This document shows positions 36,415-48,520 of a DNA stretch of 64,000 nt, in pieces; the first letter of the stretch is position 1; each line of letters opens with the position of its first letter. The stretch spans positions 125,014,385 to 125,078,384 of the forward strand of contig NC_079487.1 in NCBI RefSeq assembly GCF_020520425.1. Direction: 5' to 3'. The notes beneath the pieces were generated by a model that was not told the origin of the DNA, did not search any database, and saw nothing but the letters and a program-made list of their open reading frames with translations. The stretch is from Spinacia oleracea. Taxonomy: Eukaryota > Streptophyta > Magnoliopsida > Caryophyllales > Amaranthaceae. A program made the position numbers and the translations under genes.

Positions 36415-36738
36415 AAAGATGGTTGTGGATCGGGCCGGCCTGAGCCTCAGACCCGATGCGGCATGAACAATCTTGGCCCAACACGAGCACGAAGTCGTGT
36501 GCCTTGGGCCTGAGCCTTCTTTTTTTTGAAAAAGTACAACAAGGCACGACACGACAAAACATGCTAAATTTAGTAAAATTAGGCTTAGACATGACGGCTC
36601 AACCTGCCATGACAGCCCGTGGGCCTAGCCCTGTTTTGGGCCCTATTTGAACTTTTCAGCTCGGCCTGACACGATGCAGAACGGGTCTGGTGTGGGCCAA
36701 ACCCATTTAGGCCCAGTCCGACTCACAACCATCTTTTG
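36415..36738. mobile_element. TIR element with GGGCC/GGCCC-rich body
   Basis: AAGATGGTTGTGGATCGGGC at the left and CACAACCATCTT at the right are inverted; the body is rich in GGGCC, GGCCC and GACACGAC words. It resembles, in style, the hAT-type elements at 29996 and 60577. No clear target duplication. Confidence 0.5.
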
Positions 36739-36990
36739 CTACATCATTTTATGCCACTGTCCTTAATGGTAATTTTGCACATTGGACCGCTAACAACTAA
36801 TTTACCAAACAATTTAAACATACAGGTAATTAATTCAATCAGTCAATCAAACCAACTAATACAAACTGCTAACATCTAACGACTAGTCAAAAAAAAGCTA
36901 TACATTAATTGCCAAACAAGCCCAAAATATATTAGCTTTTTCTTATACTTCGTATTAGAATATGTCACTCCCTCGGTTGCTAATTAAATA
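36739..36990. other. Spacer, no feature supported
   Basis: AT-rich sequence between two mobile elements. Confidence 0.4.
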
Positions 36991-37230
36991 CACTACAAAA
37001 AAACACTTAATTCCCGATTGATAAAATAATAGTTGGTAAAATTGATATTACCGACCATATTTAAAGTAGTCGGTAAAAATATAAAATACCGACTAAGAAA
37101 AAGTAGTCGGTATTTTTACGACTATATTTTAATTTTACCGACTACTTTTGAGTAGGTAAAACCCCGACTAAAAAAAATTCCAAAAAAATTTACCGACCAA
37201 ATCTCTGTAATTTCCGACTAACATTTTGAA
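36991..37230. mobile_element. CACTA-type MITE remnant
   Basis: CACTACAAAAAAACAC tip followed by alternating GGTAAAA / TTACCGACTA / AGTCGGTA words that can fold extensively. The opposite TAGTG end with matching 3-bp duplication was not found, so the right boundary is uncertain. Confidence 0.5.
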
Positions 37231-38000
37231 CGTTAAAATCTAACTAAAAAAATAAAATCCAAAAAAATTCTCCAACCAATTTTGTAGTAATTGAGGGGAG
37301 GAAAATGAGATGCTCTCTTTGTCTTATAACTAAATTGATTAGAGGGTGGACTAAAATTGATTAAAGACTTCACTTCCAATGCACTGTAGTTGTTTCCTAA
37401 ATTTTTAGTGGAAATACTCATAAATTTGATGCGGACTTTTTGGGCAAAAAATGTCATATTTTAGGCTATTCAAATCCACACTTTTTGGGACGTGTTGGGT
37501 CAGCGGGCCAATTTATAGTTGATCGGGTTGAGTAGAATCTAAAGACTTAACGATCCAATTTTAACAAGTCCTTCAGATCTAAAGTGGAATCGCAATTTTA
37601 ATAACGATGGTAAGAGAGGATATGTTACATTCTTACACATGCATGCATAATGCTAGGAAAACACCATATACTGATAATCTGATATACATATGTATCCTGC
37701 ATTGTAGCTGTGAATCTTGCAATAAACAATGTATCATGATCCCAATTCCCAAGGCATCAAATTAAAGTCTAATTAAACACGAAAAGATGGCGCCGAGTTG
37801 AAAACATGTGCTTAATTAGAAGATTTAGATGTAATTATAAGTAGGGTCTTGCATGTGTCAATTAATTTGAAGTAATACCCATATTTAACACGAGGGAATC
37901 TGCTCTAATGCACAACAATTAAGCGCGTCTAATAAAAAACTAAAATACTTGGTGTATGGAAGCGGAATATTGTGCATAACGTACTGTAGATTGTCTGCAT
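37231..38000. other. Spacer and promoter of the thioredoxin gene at 38145
   Basis: No coding sequence. ATGCATGCATAA and CATGCATGCA-type (RY-like) words are present near 37638-37650; their function is unknown. Confidence 0.4.
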
Positions 38001-38009
38001 CTATATAAA
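38001..38009 (+). promoter_or_regulatory. Putative TATA box
   Basis: CTATATAAA 144 bp upstream of the ATG at 38145, a normal distance in plants. Confidence 0.6.
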
Positions 38010-38144
38010 ACCCTCCTCTGCATTTCGTTTTTTCACAAAAAAAGAACAAAACAAACATATATACTCTGACTACTATATATTGATTGATTTGAATCAGTCT
38101 TATTCGAGTTTAATCATCAAAAGACGATAAAAACAGAAGCAGAA

Positions 38145-39132
38145 ATGTATTCCCTTCCAGAAAATTTTAGAATTGCTAATAATGCAGCTCCTGTTACATT
38201 TCCTGCTGCTGATAGTAACAGGCATACTGCGAGTAGCTGGTCAAATAACTTCCCAGAAAGTAGGAGGGTTTTTATAGATGCAGGTGCTGCTTCATCTTCA
38301 AAAATGGCCAAGTTGAAAGAGGTTATTTCCATCCACTCATCCGCCAAATGGAGGGAATATTTTCAAGCTTCTAAGAAGTCCAATAAGCTGGTTAGTGTAA
38401 TGAAAAATAATAATCATGTTAGTTAATAGTGTAATTTGAATTTCTATAGTAACATAAAATCCGGACATAGGTAGGGAGTATGTAAGGCTTTGTTCTGTTC
38501 ACCTTATTTCCACTTATTTCAGGAAAAATAAGTTCAAATAAGTTCAGATAATTCAGATAAGATAAGTTCTGGAAATATAAGGGTTAACCAAGTACAATTT
38601 ATAAATAAAATAAGTTTTGATAAGTTTTAAGTTCAGTTAAGTTCATATAAGTTCAGATAAATTCAGATAAGATAATCAGGTGAATAGAACGCAGCCTAAC
38701 TAGTTTATTATATGTATACTTAGTACTAACTTGTTGTTTCTAACTTGTTTAAGATTGTGATATACTTCACGGCGACATGGTGTGTACCTTGCCGGGCAAT
38801 GGAGCCAACTATCAAAGAATTGGCTGCAAATTACATTGATGTCGACTGGGTCAAGATCGATGTAGATGAGTTATTTGTAAGCCTTCAACCCTTTTCATTC
38901 TTCATAATTAGCATATCTTGAATTAAATAGTTTTTCATTCTTCATTATTATTTCAATTTTTGCTAATCTATTAAGTTTTTTGGATGGTAACAAACAGAAT
39001 GTATCTTGCGAGTATGGAATACAAACAATGCCAACATTCATGTTCATGAAGAATGGAAATGTGATCGATAAAGTTGCTGGTGCAAGAAAGGAACAACTTC
39101 AGAGGAAGATTGAGAAATACAGGGCACATTAA
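38145..39132 (+). CDS. Thioredoxin h paralog with WCVPC active site
   Basis: Exons 38145-38390, 38754-38876 and 38998-39132 give about 167 residues. An N-terminal extension of about 55 residues (MYSLPENFRIANNAAP..., SSWSNNFPES) precedes the Trx fold (KEVISIHSSAKWREYF). The redox site reads WCVPC (IVIYFTATWCVPCRAMEP), glycine replaced by valine, while both cysteines, KIDVDEL and the cis-proline of MPTFMF are kept. A change in the residue between the cysteines and proline usually shifts redox potential or partner choice, so this copy may have changed function; that is inference. It lacks the MG start of the other two copies, so it is unlikely to be myristoylated. Intron 1 carries a Tourist MITE (38486-38696). 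Intron positions are shared with the paralogs. Confidence 0.85.
38486..38696. mobile_element. Tourist MITE in thioredoxin intron 1
   Basis: TAA on both sides; GGCTTTGTTCTGTTCACCTT and GGTGAATAGAACGCAGCC are inverted ends. The body repeats AAGTTCAGATAA-like words. 211 bp. Relatives at 43950, 48409 (part), 48811 (part) and 52809. Confidence 0.85.
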
Positions 39133-39434
39133 CATATATTATTAATTAGACTACTACTACGTGGTACTAAAATAATACTCTACTTCCTATAAAAGAATAA
39201 TTATCGCCAAAAAGATGAATTAGGTTGGTCTCTAATTTCGTTAATACTTTTGTAGGGGATTCTTTTTGTCGATTACTTGCTAGAGTGTTGTGATTCAGTA
39301 ATTCCTAGATTAGTTCAAATATTAGATGTTTGAACTTCAGTTGATCTAAAAATAAAATTTGAGGCTTAGGAATTTCTTTCAAATTACCCCACTCGGAGGT
39401 CCAATATTTGTGGTGTACTCTGTATTTCTATTGT
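39133..39434. other. 3' UTR and spacer
   Basis: Nothing beyond the probable 3' UTR of the thioredoxin gene. Confidence 0.5.
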
Positions 39435-39735
39435 ATACTCGCCCCGTCTCAGATTATTTGTTACACTTTTCTTTTTTGTCTGTCCCAACTTAGTTGTTGC
39501 ATTTCTAAATGATAAATGACGCCACATTATTATATTTTTTTGAGGGGAACGCCACATTATTATATTGTCTCCCTCTTACCACTATTTTTTTTTTTTGTCT
39601 CCGATGCCCTCTCTCGTTCAATTAAAAAGTTACCCCACTAACCCGTATCACATTTAAATTTTCAATAAAAATAACAATTGATAACCAAACAATCACTTAT
39701 CACCTAAAACTACAAGTGTATTGTTATAGAGGAAA
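39435..39735. mobile_element. Degraded Stowaway MITE
   Basis: TACTCGCCCCGTCTCAGATT at the left and TATAGAGGAAAGTATTA at the right, with TTGTTACAC and CCCCACTAAC... internal words, match the 6366-6685 element. The right tip is worn and it has a small internal direct repeat (GCCACATTATTATATT). Confidence 0.6.
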
Positions 39736-39772
39736 GTATTAGTTAAATTAGAGAGACAATCACCAATAAGGT

Positions 39773-39868
39773 TGGTCTAGTTGATAACATCGAAGACCTC
39801 TTTATGTTAGGTTGTAGGTTTGAATCCACGCTCTAATAATTTGTGTTATTCTTGTGACTCATTTAGAC
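39773..39868 (+). mobile_element. tRNA-derived SINE fragment
   Basis: A-box-like TGGTCTAGTTGATAACATC and B-box-like GTAGGTTTGAATCCA about 40 bp apart, followed by unrelated sequence. Resembles a Pol III SINE head; no tail or target duplication defined. Confidence 0.45.
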
Positions 39869-42350
39869 AAAAAAAGTCAAAGACCCTAGAAAAAGAGAGA
39901 AGCTTGATTATTGTTACATTTTTTGTCCCTAAATCCCTAATCCAACACAAAGTCCACAATGTTACAAGTTGAAGTAAAAGCTACAAAACATTTGCAATCT
40001 AGTTGAGTTGATTACTACCGGTCATTGGGAGGTGTCAAAAGTTGACGCGAGTCGCGATCTTATCACAATTTGACAAAATTCGAAGTGACCGGAAAAAAAT
40101 GTTTACACATCCAATCTGTATGAACAAACTAACCTTGTATACCCAGTTAACCACTTGTCGACGATGGCAGGTTGAGCCTTGAGAGTTGAGCCTCTGCATG
40201 AGAGGTTTGGGCTTTAAAGCAAATAAATCATATAATGGGCCTTCAAACAGGCCCAAACTGTTCAGCCCTACAATTTAGTTAATGTCTATCTTCCTTACAC
40301 CAAAGTACGGATTTTAGGATGTTAGGGCTCGTAAAGTGGATACATTAGGTAAGTGTGGATACTGGATACCAAAATAGGTGATGAGATAGTGATATTTGGA
40401 TTTGTATGCATCAAGAATTTAACATGAGATATTATTGTACCGTCTATGAGTGAAGGGGCGAGGATGAGTCGAAAGGTGAGAATAAAGAGGGAGGGACCAA
40501 CATCTGTATCTGACCCGTCCAGACAACCTTAATCTGTAAATTGGGCTAAATGGTTTAATCAAGACTAAAAGAAGAAAAAGAAGTTACTTCGTTTAATATA
40601 AAGAACCGGATATGATGAAATTGAATTTGGATTCAAGAAAAAGGTTAAGATGGGATTGAAATCATCTCCACTTTGTATGTAGTTTATTTTAGTCTAACAA
40701 ACTTAGGACCATACAATTATATATGAACATTAGCTGAGTTCAATCCATATCATTCCAATATAAGAGTAAACCCATATTTGGCAAAGTTTGAGTATAAAGG
40801 AAACTTTTTTATAGGAAGGATGTTTTGAATACTCCAAATTTTCTGTTTTAAAAATAAAAAGGATGTAACGTTATAAGAAATACCTTATTTAGTTGGACAA
40901 TCTCTAACCAAATCTCACACTAGCTTCATTTTCTTTTTAAGTAAAATTCATCTCAGTAATAAATAATAAGTAAAATCGTACGTCACCTACAATATCCCGT
41001 TGAACAAATCATAATTAGCTTCCTCTGTTCCATTTGCATATGTGAATTATTTGATCAAATTATTGCCAACTCTAATTACATTTGTAACCATTTAGATTGT
41101 GTGGTGAAATATAGACCACGTCATACCATTCAAAATATCATGCATTCATGCATGTTAGATGTATGAGATCTCATTCACAACAAAATTGAAGATTTTTGCA
41201 TGTTAAAGGAACCCAATTATATCAAATCCACTCATGTTCAAGTGTTGAAAATAGTGATATTTGGACTCTAATGGGGAAAAATATCCCAATATGATGTGGT
41301 ATCTCTAAGTAATGGCAGAAGATAAAATGTCACCTCAATTCCATTCAAGTTAGCCATAAATTAGAATAACCCTTGGAAAATATATTATTGCAATAGATTG
41401 TAACATGAGTTACCAGTCTATGTATCTTTCTATATGGCGTGAGAAATTGAGGGTATCTTATCGTTTCAGGAACGGAAATTTGTTGCAACAAGTGTTAAAA
41501 TATGATAATAGAAATAAGTGGTTTCATTTTCGACTTAGGCATCATTTCATAAACTTGAATAATTTGTTGCTAACTTATTAAAAACAAAACAATTATTCTA
41601 TGATTTGGGTTTAAATTGTGTTATGATTGTGGATTAAGTTTGTAATTCTATTTTTTATTTTAGTTCTTTATCCAAAAATGTGTGTGGATCTTTTATCATT
41701 TGAGCTTAAATACAGGTAACCACCAGTTAGAAATGAGACCAATACTTATTGCAGCAAGTTTTCAAATTTGTTACCCCGAACCTAATCCTGCATCACAAAT
41801 TACGATTCTCGAGTGGTTTTTTTTTTGCTCACCCTTATCTACTCACCATTTCTCATGTATCTCTTTTTTTTAGAAAACATTTTGATCTCCTTATTTTTGT
41901 TAGTTAAGAGTAAATTTTAGCAAACAAGATATTTTTAATATGTTGCTACCTTTATCATTTTCGTTTTAATAATTATGATAATTGATACACAATAAGTTAA
42001 ATCGAAAAGCGATTTGATCATTCAGCGTAATTTCATTGTTCGAGTCTGTGTCACGTAATTAAGGTTGGGACAAGTCTCATCATAAGTGCAATTCAATCCA
42101 AATCGAACTAAGGAAGTGGGACATTACACCAACATCCTATCAATATAAATATTAATAATATTATACATTTATACTTCCTATATCATGTAATCTTGATGAA
42201 AGAGATACGGACCAAGTACCTTAATTGGCCTCTCTTACGACCATTCAAGTATATCCTAGGCTTCGTTTTCTTTTTCTCAATCACATATTATTCACTATAC
42301 AATTAAGACATACACACCCAACTTCTTGCTACCCGCTATCACCAAATAAA
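39869..42350. other. Intergenic, no gene recognised
   Basis: AT-rich spacer with no supported coding, RNA or terminal-repeat signal in either strand. Confidence 0.5.
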
Positions 42351-43083
42351 TGGCTTTAATTGATGCATCATTTCCTACCATTATACTGATTTATTGTATT
42401 AGATGATTCTACTCGGACTGAAGATTCAAACATGTGCCTTATCATATACAAGCATGCACGGTCTTGCTACTAGGTCCAAACCTCATTATTTGACCCGAAA
42501 GAAATGGCTTTGATCGATGCATCAATGTCCTACCATTATGTCGAGCATGTATGTCGAGCATGGTTATTAAAATCGCGATTCAAATCATAGAATCTTACGA
42601 TTTTACGATTCAAATATGTCTTACGATTCGATTTAGGATTGTACACGATTCTACACTTTTTCTCGACTAGCGAAAACCTCGTAAATTTGAAACATGTAGA
42701 GAAAGTAATTAATAGAAATATATTGTTAATTATTGCTTATTTAACTATTTAACAACTATATATTTCAATTATTAAGTTTTTTCCTATAATATAAGCACTT
42801 TAAATGAAATTTGAGAATAGAATCTTGATTATATTTGTTTGTAGAATCTTACGATTCTACGATTCGATTTTACGATTCGATTCTAAGAATCTCTTCCGAT
42901 TCAAAGTAGAATCACTATTCGATTATAAAAATCTCTTCCGATTCAAAGTAGAATCACGATTTGATTCTAAGAATCCCTTCCGAGTACTATCTTAGATGAC
43001 TCTACTCAAACTAAAGATTTGAACAAATGACTTATCTTACACAATCTTTGCTATCAGGTCAAGACCTCGTTGAGTGACCTGAA
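42351..43083 (-). repeat. Two tandem SINE-like units, one split by a GATTC-rich insert
   Basis: Unit 1 (42351-42505) and unit 2 (42506-42540 plus 42987-43083) share AAATGGCTTT-AT-GATGCATCA, TACCATTAT, TAGATGA-TCTACTC and the reverse of a B-box-like GTTCAAATC. The insert 42540-42986 is made of ACGATTC/GATTCGATTTT words (TTACGATTCTACGATTCGAT) repeated many times. Confidence 0.55.
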
Positions 43084-43949
43084 AACTAATAATAACAAGT
43101 TGATATAAAATTATCCAAAATGAGAAAATACACTCGACTTTCTCTTTCATCTACCTCGCTTCCCTCCATCCTCTTCCTTGTCCTAGCTCGTCCTCTATTA
43201 ACCCCACAATAAAGAAGTTACTTTTTATTAATAATTGGTAATCTATTTTTATTGAAATAACCAAAAAAATTAGGGGGGAATGGAAGTTTGAATAAACAAA
43301 AGTTCCAAGTGACCCAAGTAAAGTTAGAAGATGTTAATGATGTAGATTGAGACACCCAATGAGAGTACTAATAAGAATTATGCAACCATGTGGTTCATAG
43401 ATTTCATGGACATGGAAGCAAGATACTCTTTTGTTTGTTTTTGGTGCAACTAGCATTTTACTTCCCTAATTATCAATAATTAGCCGACATAGGATTGAAC
43501 AAGTTTCTGTCACAAGATTTTGCTAACATTATTTCCTCTCTGAGATTTCTATGACTATTTTTTTTGTAAGATAAGTACAGTGTTTATATGTACGATGTTA
43601 TGTCCTCCTCAACTTATTCAAATACAAAACAAAATAAGTCAAAGTTTAACAAAAATAAGTTAAACACTTGAGAAGAACCGAATATGAGTATTTTCATAAT
43701 GAACTTGCAAAGTATGAAGTGACATTTTGTGTCGTGGTAGAATTTGTCGTTTGATAATAAGCACATGGGTTTTCATTATTTTGTTATCAAGTTAAGAATG
43801 AAGGGAAAATTGGTTAACAGCCCAGTTCTGGTTAACAACGATGGCAAAATGGAAAAACGGCGAAATTTGGTAACTAGACATCCTAATTCAAAGTAAGAAT
43901 GAAGGGGAAATGAATAAACCGCCAAATTTGGTAAGCTAGACATCCTTAA
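43084..43949. other. Intergenic, no gene recognised
   Basis: AT-rich. GAAGGGAAAATGAA- and AACCGCCAAATTTGG-type words recur around 43800-43935, a minor diverged duplication also touching 44125-44150. Confidence 0.45.
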
Positions 43950-44116
43950 GGCTCTGTTCTGCTCACCTTATTTCCACTTATTTCAGGAAAAATAAGTTCA
44001 GATAAGTTCAGGAAAAATAAGGGTTGATCAAATACAATTTATAACTAAAATAAGTTTTGATAAGTTCTAATAAGTTCAGAAAAAATAAGTGAAAATCAGG
44101 TGAATAGAACGCAGCT
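43950..44116. mobile_element. Tourist MITE
   Basis: GGCTCTGTTCTGCTCACCTT and GGTGAATAGAACGCAGCT inverted ends with TAA flanks. A shorter copy (167 bp) of the 38486 element. A copy of the short flanking duplication lies downstream of it. Confidence 0.82.
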
Positions 44117-44580
44117 TAATTCAAGTTTAAAATGAAGGGAAAATGAAGAAACCCCAAATTTTAGAATTCGAGAACAAAAAAAGATACAATATTGCTAAAT
44201 GGGCCATTAAAGAAATGTAACCCAAACTTAGCATTACATTGTTAGCATTTTCCAAGCAAAAATAAACACAAGAAAGCGTAAAACAAAAGACTAGAGTACC
44301 GATATACAAAGTTTCGGATAATTAACAGAGGAGATGAAGCTCAAAGATGCCTCCTTCTCTGATCTCACTACGCTAAATTGCTGTAAATATTGGTTGCTAT
44401 TCGCAACTGTAAACCTGCAAACTGCCCTAGTATGCACAGTTATAAAGAAACCCCTCCCAAAAATAAAGTTTCCAAACAAAACACTTGCCCAACTATTTAC
44501 ATTTTAGTGTCAGTGTTAATTAAATATACTTAATTGCGTAGATAAACCCAGTTTTTATACTTATATAAATAAACACCAGA

Positions 44581-47500
44581 TCATGAGCTTCTTCCTAGTA
44601 CCCTTCTTAGATCACTTTTCTGATCTGCAGATAGCCTGGATGGGAACTTAACATCGAACTTGATTCTCAAGTTTCCTCGTGTTTTAGGTTCCTTGGATAT
44701 TGGCATTCCTTCACCTGAGATGACGACTTCATGTCCTGGTTTCACAATATCTGAGACTTCAATGTCCAGATTTCTTCCATCCAATGTCTTCAGAGTAACT
44801 GTCTTACCAGTGAGAGCCTCCAAGAGTGACACTTTCAGGTTGACAAGAAGATCATTCCCGTCTCTCTTGAAAGTCGGGTGAGGTTTCTCATCAATAACAA
44901 AGATAAGATCACCAGCCAAGAGGCCTGGTTCTTGGTTTCCCTTCTCTGGGAATGTGATTTTAGTACCTTTCTTCCAACCAGGCCTGATCTCAATTGCCAG
45001 TACTTCATCCACAGTCGTAGCCTTGCTGCAAGATGGTTAGACGATGAGTCAATTCATGTTTTAAACAGAGACAAAATAGTCAAATTTCAAATAGTTGATC
45101 TTGCCTACAAAACTTTAACACATCAAGGACCAATAAATGACATGCCGACAGTCACTATTTTTGAAAGGATGGAACCTATGGCAAATAATACCAGACAACC
45201 AAATACGAGTCTCACGTATACATTCAGAAAAACAAATCAGCCACAAGGGCAGGGATGAGAATCGATCCCAGGATCACCTGGAACCGGGATGAAAGCTCTA
45301 ACCAACTGAGCTATCCATCACTCTCAAACAAATCACAATCTGCTTACACAAAACTAACAAAACTGTTAAAACATCCCAATTTGAAAGCACAACCCATAGC
45401 ATGGAAGACTAAACAGGGCACAATTACTCCATCAGTAATCAACATTTTAGCGCAGATTCATAACAAGTTAACTACTTTAATCAAACAAGTTTGCAAGTTT
45501 TTTACGCTCTATTCTGAACTCGCTTCAACCACTGATTTACTTGTTTTAACAGCATCTTAATTTTTCCTTTTACTGGGAAAGTTATCTAAATCAGATGAGT
45601 AAGTATGGTTTACTCCATTAGAATCCATTTAACTTTCGTAATGTAGACAGTTGACCAACTACAAGATACTAGTAACCCACTTGGCCACTTTGATCTACCA
45701 AGTACGGAAATCATCAATGACCAGTCAACAGAAATAACCACCCATAAACGTGAGTTTCACTCCTTGCTTGGAAAAACAACAAGGTCACCATGTCAAAAAG
45801 ATAATTGCATCCCACCACTTTGATTCTTCAGTTTTCTTTTCGAGTTTGGTTATTTACCAAATACGAGTACGGAATAATAATTCGCCAAATACTGGAATGA
45901 CAAAATTGCCCTTTGATTTAACATACTTTGTATTCTCTTCTGTATGTAAAATTGTTCGTTTTAACTTTTAACTAACTATAGAAACAATGATGTCTTGACC
46001 TGTAGTTAAGATTGAGAGTTAATAATTTAAATCTTCGTTTGTAACTAAAATGGTTTGCTTTAACTAATGATTAGTAATAATGATATCTCAATCAGTGATT
46101 AAGACCGATAGTTTGTAATTTAAATTGTTTTAAAAAAAACAACAACTCCATAACAGTTTACGACTTCCTTTCGCTAAGGGGTCACCAACATTTATACAAT
46201 TATACTCCCTCGTATCAAAAATTATATGCATGATCTTTTTTCTAAATAGGAACTTATTCTATAATTTGATACGTATAAAATTTATTTAATGCATTGTCTT
46301 GCATAATTTTGACAACTTTTTTAGCATTTCTACCGCATTACAAAAATAATTCATATGAATATTTTCATCATATTATATGATTTTTGTCCTTTTCAAATTG
46401 ACATAGCTCATTTTAAAACAGGGTAATAATAGAAAATAACATTAAAATTAAAAAATTTATAAACCAATAACCCAAACATGTGATCCGAGCCAGTCCATTT
46501 CACATGGCCCGATGTCCATATTCTGACTCAAATTTAAATCGCCCACCAACTCAAACCATTTTTTAAAAAGGACCTTTTATAACCCAAATTTTGCGAGAAA
46601 GGACCTTATATAATTTTTTTTGTGAAATAACACCTTAATGTAAATTTTTTTGCGAGAAAGGACCTTATATAATTTATTTTTTGTGAAATCACACGTTAAT
46701 GTAATTTTTTTTTGCGAAAGACAACCAAAAGTAAATTTCCGGCATTGACTGAGCTTTTCCGGCCATTGACTTGCACGTGAGAAGCACGTGTGGCATTATT
46801 TTGCTTATCACACCCAATTTTCCTCCAAAATTCTAAGCTTTAAAACCTAAAGTTGAAAAAAAAAACCGAAATAAAATCAAGTTTGAAAATTCAAGAGTCG
46901 GGAAAATCATTGTCTTTAGCTAACGTAAGCCACACGTGCTGCTCACGTGCAAGTTAATGGCCGGAAAAGCTCAGTCAATGCTATAAACTTTCCTTAGGTC
47001 CTTTCTCGCAAAAAAAATTACTTTAAGGTGTGTTTTCACAAAAAAAATTATATAAGGTCCTTTCTTGCAAATTTGAGTTATAAAAGGTCCTTTTTGACAA
47101 ATTTGCCTAAAATCAAATAAATTCTCAAAATTAAATTTTATTTGCAGAACCAATCATTAATCACTACACCAACACTTTCTACCTAAAACCAAAAAAAATT
47201 ACGGAGTAATTATTTAATTTTTTGCCAAAACTAAAAGTCTAAAACCCATTTTTAATTTCAACCACAAAACATCAAAGATGGAATAAAAGCAGCTAAAAAA
47301 ACGAAGACCTAAAATCAAATCTCGTTTTCATCACTGATTACTCTACGAGTCCACCCTCGGTAACCCCCTTTCCATGACACAGTCAAACACAGCCACAATA
47401 CAAACAAAAATACCAAAATCCTAATACAGATAACCTCCAAAATTATACCAATAATAATCAAATAATTTCGAAAAAGGAAATAATAATTTATAAAAAAAAA

Positions 47501-48071
47501 AAAAAAAAACTAACCCAGAAAAATCAGGAACCAGACGAGCAATCTTCATCTTACGCTTAGAACCCTTAAACAACTCCTCCAAGCTACAAACCAATTTAGT
47601 CTCTAGTGGCTCCGCCTTCTTCTCCGCCGTATCACTCCGACCCATCTTCCGGTTACCATTTTCACTATACTTTTTCGGGTTATCCGATTTCGGGGGTGAA
47701 CCGATATCATCAAAAAACCCATCAAAAATATCATCATTCACCACCCTAGAATTCCCATACTTAAACGAAGCACCCTTACCAACACCACGTCCACCACCGC
47801 GAGTAGCAGCGGCAGCAGCAGAAGGAGAAGAGACGTCGTATTTAAGCCCATCTTCTCCGTAGAGATCGTAGATCTGCCGCTTCTGAGCGTCGCTTAAAAC
47901 ATCATAAGCTTCACAGATCTGCTTGAACTTGGCCTCCGCTAATCCTTTAGCGCCACTTGGGTGTTTGTCAGGGTGCCACCTCATCGCTAGCTTCTTGTAT
48001 GCTCTTCTCAGTTCTTCCTCATTTGCTGCTGACGAGACTTTGAGTACTTCGTAGTAGTCCGCCATTCCCAT
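44581..48071 (-). CDS. Type II (class B) J-domain co-chaperone
   Basis: HSP40 partner of cytosolic HSP70. Two exons on the minus strand, 48071-47515 and 45025-44581, give about 333 residues; the join GG|C restores glycine in DFSGKATTVDE. The J domain occupies residues about 4-71 with the HPD motif at 33-35 (MRWHPDKHP). A linker with Ala/Gly-rich sequence and FDGFFDDIG (a degenerate G/F region) follows, then the C-terminal substrate-binding domains ([60 protein letters not shown]) and the end [10 protein letters not shown]...RRVLGRSS. There is no zinc finger, so it is class B (DNAJB1/Sis1-like). A second in-frame Met (MADYYEVL) is an alternative start. The 2.5-kb intron carries a SINE-like piece and a Mutator-type element. 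A G-box-like CACGTG lies near 48332 in the probable promoter. Confidence 0.88.
45247..45325 (-). mobile_element. tRNA-like SINE head in intron
   Basis: On the minus strand, ATGGATAGCTCAGTTGGTTA plus GAGC is a perfect A-box-style D arm, and GGGATCGATTC is B-box-like about 40 bp later. The cloverleaf does not close as a real tRNA. No 3' tail defined. Confidence 0.45.
45560..46540. other. Intron sequence; Stowaway-like debris
   Basis: Inside the J-protein intron. TACTCCCTCGTATCAAAAATTATA at 46204 looks like a MITE left end without a matching right end. Otherwise AT-rich and uninformative. Confidence 0.4.
46548..47107. mobile_element. Long-TIR Mutator-type element in J-protein intron
   Basis: A foldback element: AAGGACCTTTTATAACCCAA... 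at the left mirrors GTTATAAAAGGTCCTTTTTGACAAATTTGCC at the right, and GCGAGAAAGGACC / GGTCCTTTCTCGC are mirrored inside. The centre carries GCACGTGAGAAGCACGTG and the mirrored CACGTGCTGCTCACGTGC. It matches 57946-58738 in inverted orientation. The left tip is worn. Confidence 0.7.
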
Positions 48072-48408
48072 TTTTATTTTCTCTTACTTTTTTTCTTTTA
48101 AATTTGTTTCTTTTTTTTTTGGAGGTGGGGAAAATAAAGGAGAGAGAAAGAATGAGAGGGGGATATATAGGAAGGGGGGAGGAGAAGGGGAAGAGATGAG
48201 AGGGGATTTATTACGTGTTATTTTGTTTTTCTTTTTTCTTTAAATGAGAGTGGGGTTTTCGAGGAAGACAGGGCGGTTATTTTGGGGAAAGTGAAAGAGG
48301 GTTGGGATTGGTTGAGGGTGTACACGTGGGGAGAGTTGGTTGGAGGAAAAGAGAAGGAAATGTTGCTGTGAGGTAAGAAAATACTCTCTCATATTTTAGT
48401 AAGGCTCT
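48072..48408 (-). promoter_or_regulatory. Probable promoter/5' UTR of the J-protein gene
   Basis: Immediately upstream (right) of the start. Contains GAGAGAGAA / GAGAGGGGGA purine tracts that read CT-rich on the coding strand, as in plant leaders, and ACACGTGG (G-box core) near 48331. No clear heat-shock element was found. Confidence 0.4.
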
Positions 48409-48520
48409 GTTTTATTCGACTTATTTTGACTTATTTTAAAATAAAAAAGTTCGAATAATTCAGTTAACTTCAAACAAAATAAGTCACACGAAATAGAATG
48501 AGTTGATTTTATTAAAATAT
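48409..48520. mobile_element. Tourist-family fragment
   Basis: AAGGCTCTGTTTTATTCGAC and ATAAGTCACACGAAATAGAA are loosely inverted with GTTCGAATAATTCAG inside. Same family as 52809-53047 (GCTCTCTTCTGTTTGAC). Boundaries uncertain. Confidence 0.45.

Noticed and set aside
44660-45258. Plus frames opposite the J-protein exon and intron edge
   Set aside because: They are antisense shadows of the J-protein C-terminal exon.
45247-45325. A functional tRNA gene in the J-protein intron
   Set aside because: The D arm is good but acceptor and anticodon stems do not pair; better read as a SINE head.
48300-48345. Heat-shock element in the J-protein promoter
   Set aside because: TTCGAGGAA (near 48259) has the wrong spacing for TTCnnGAA repeats; only a G-box core is supported.
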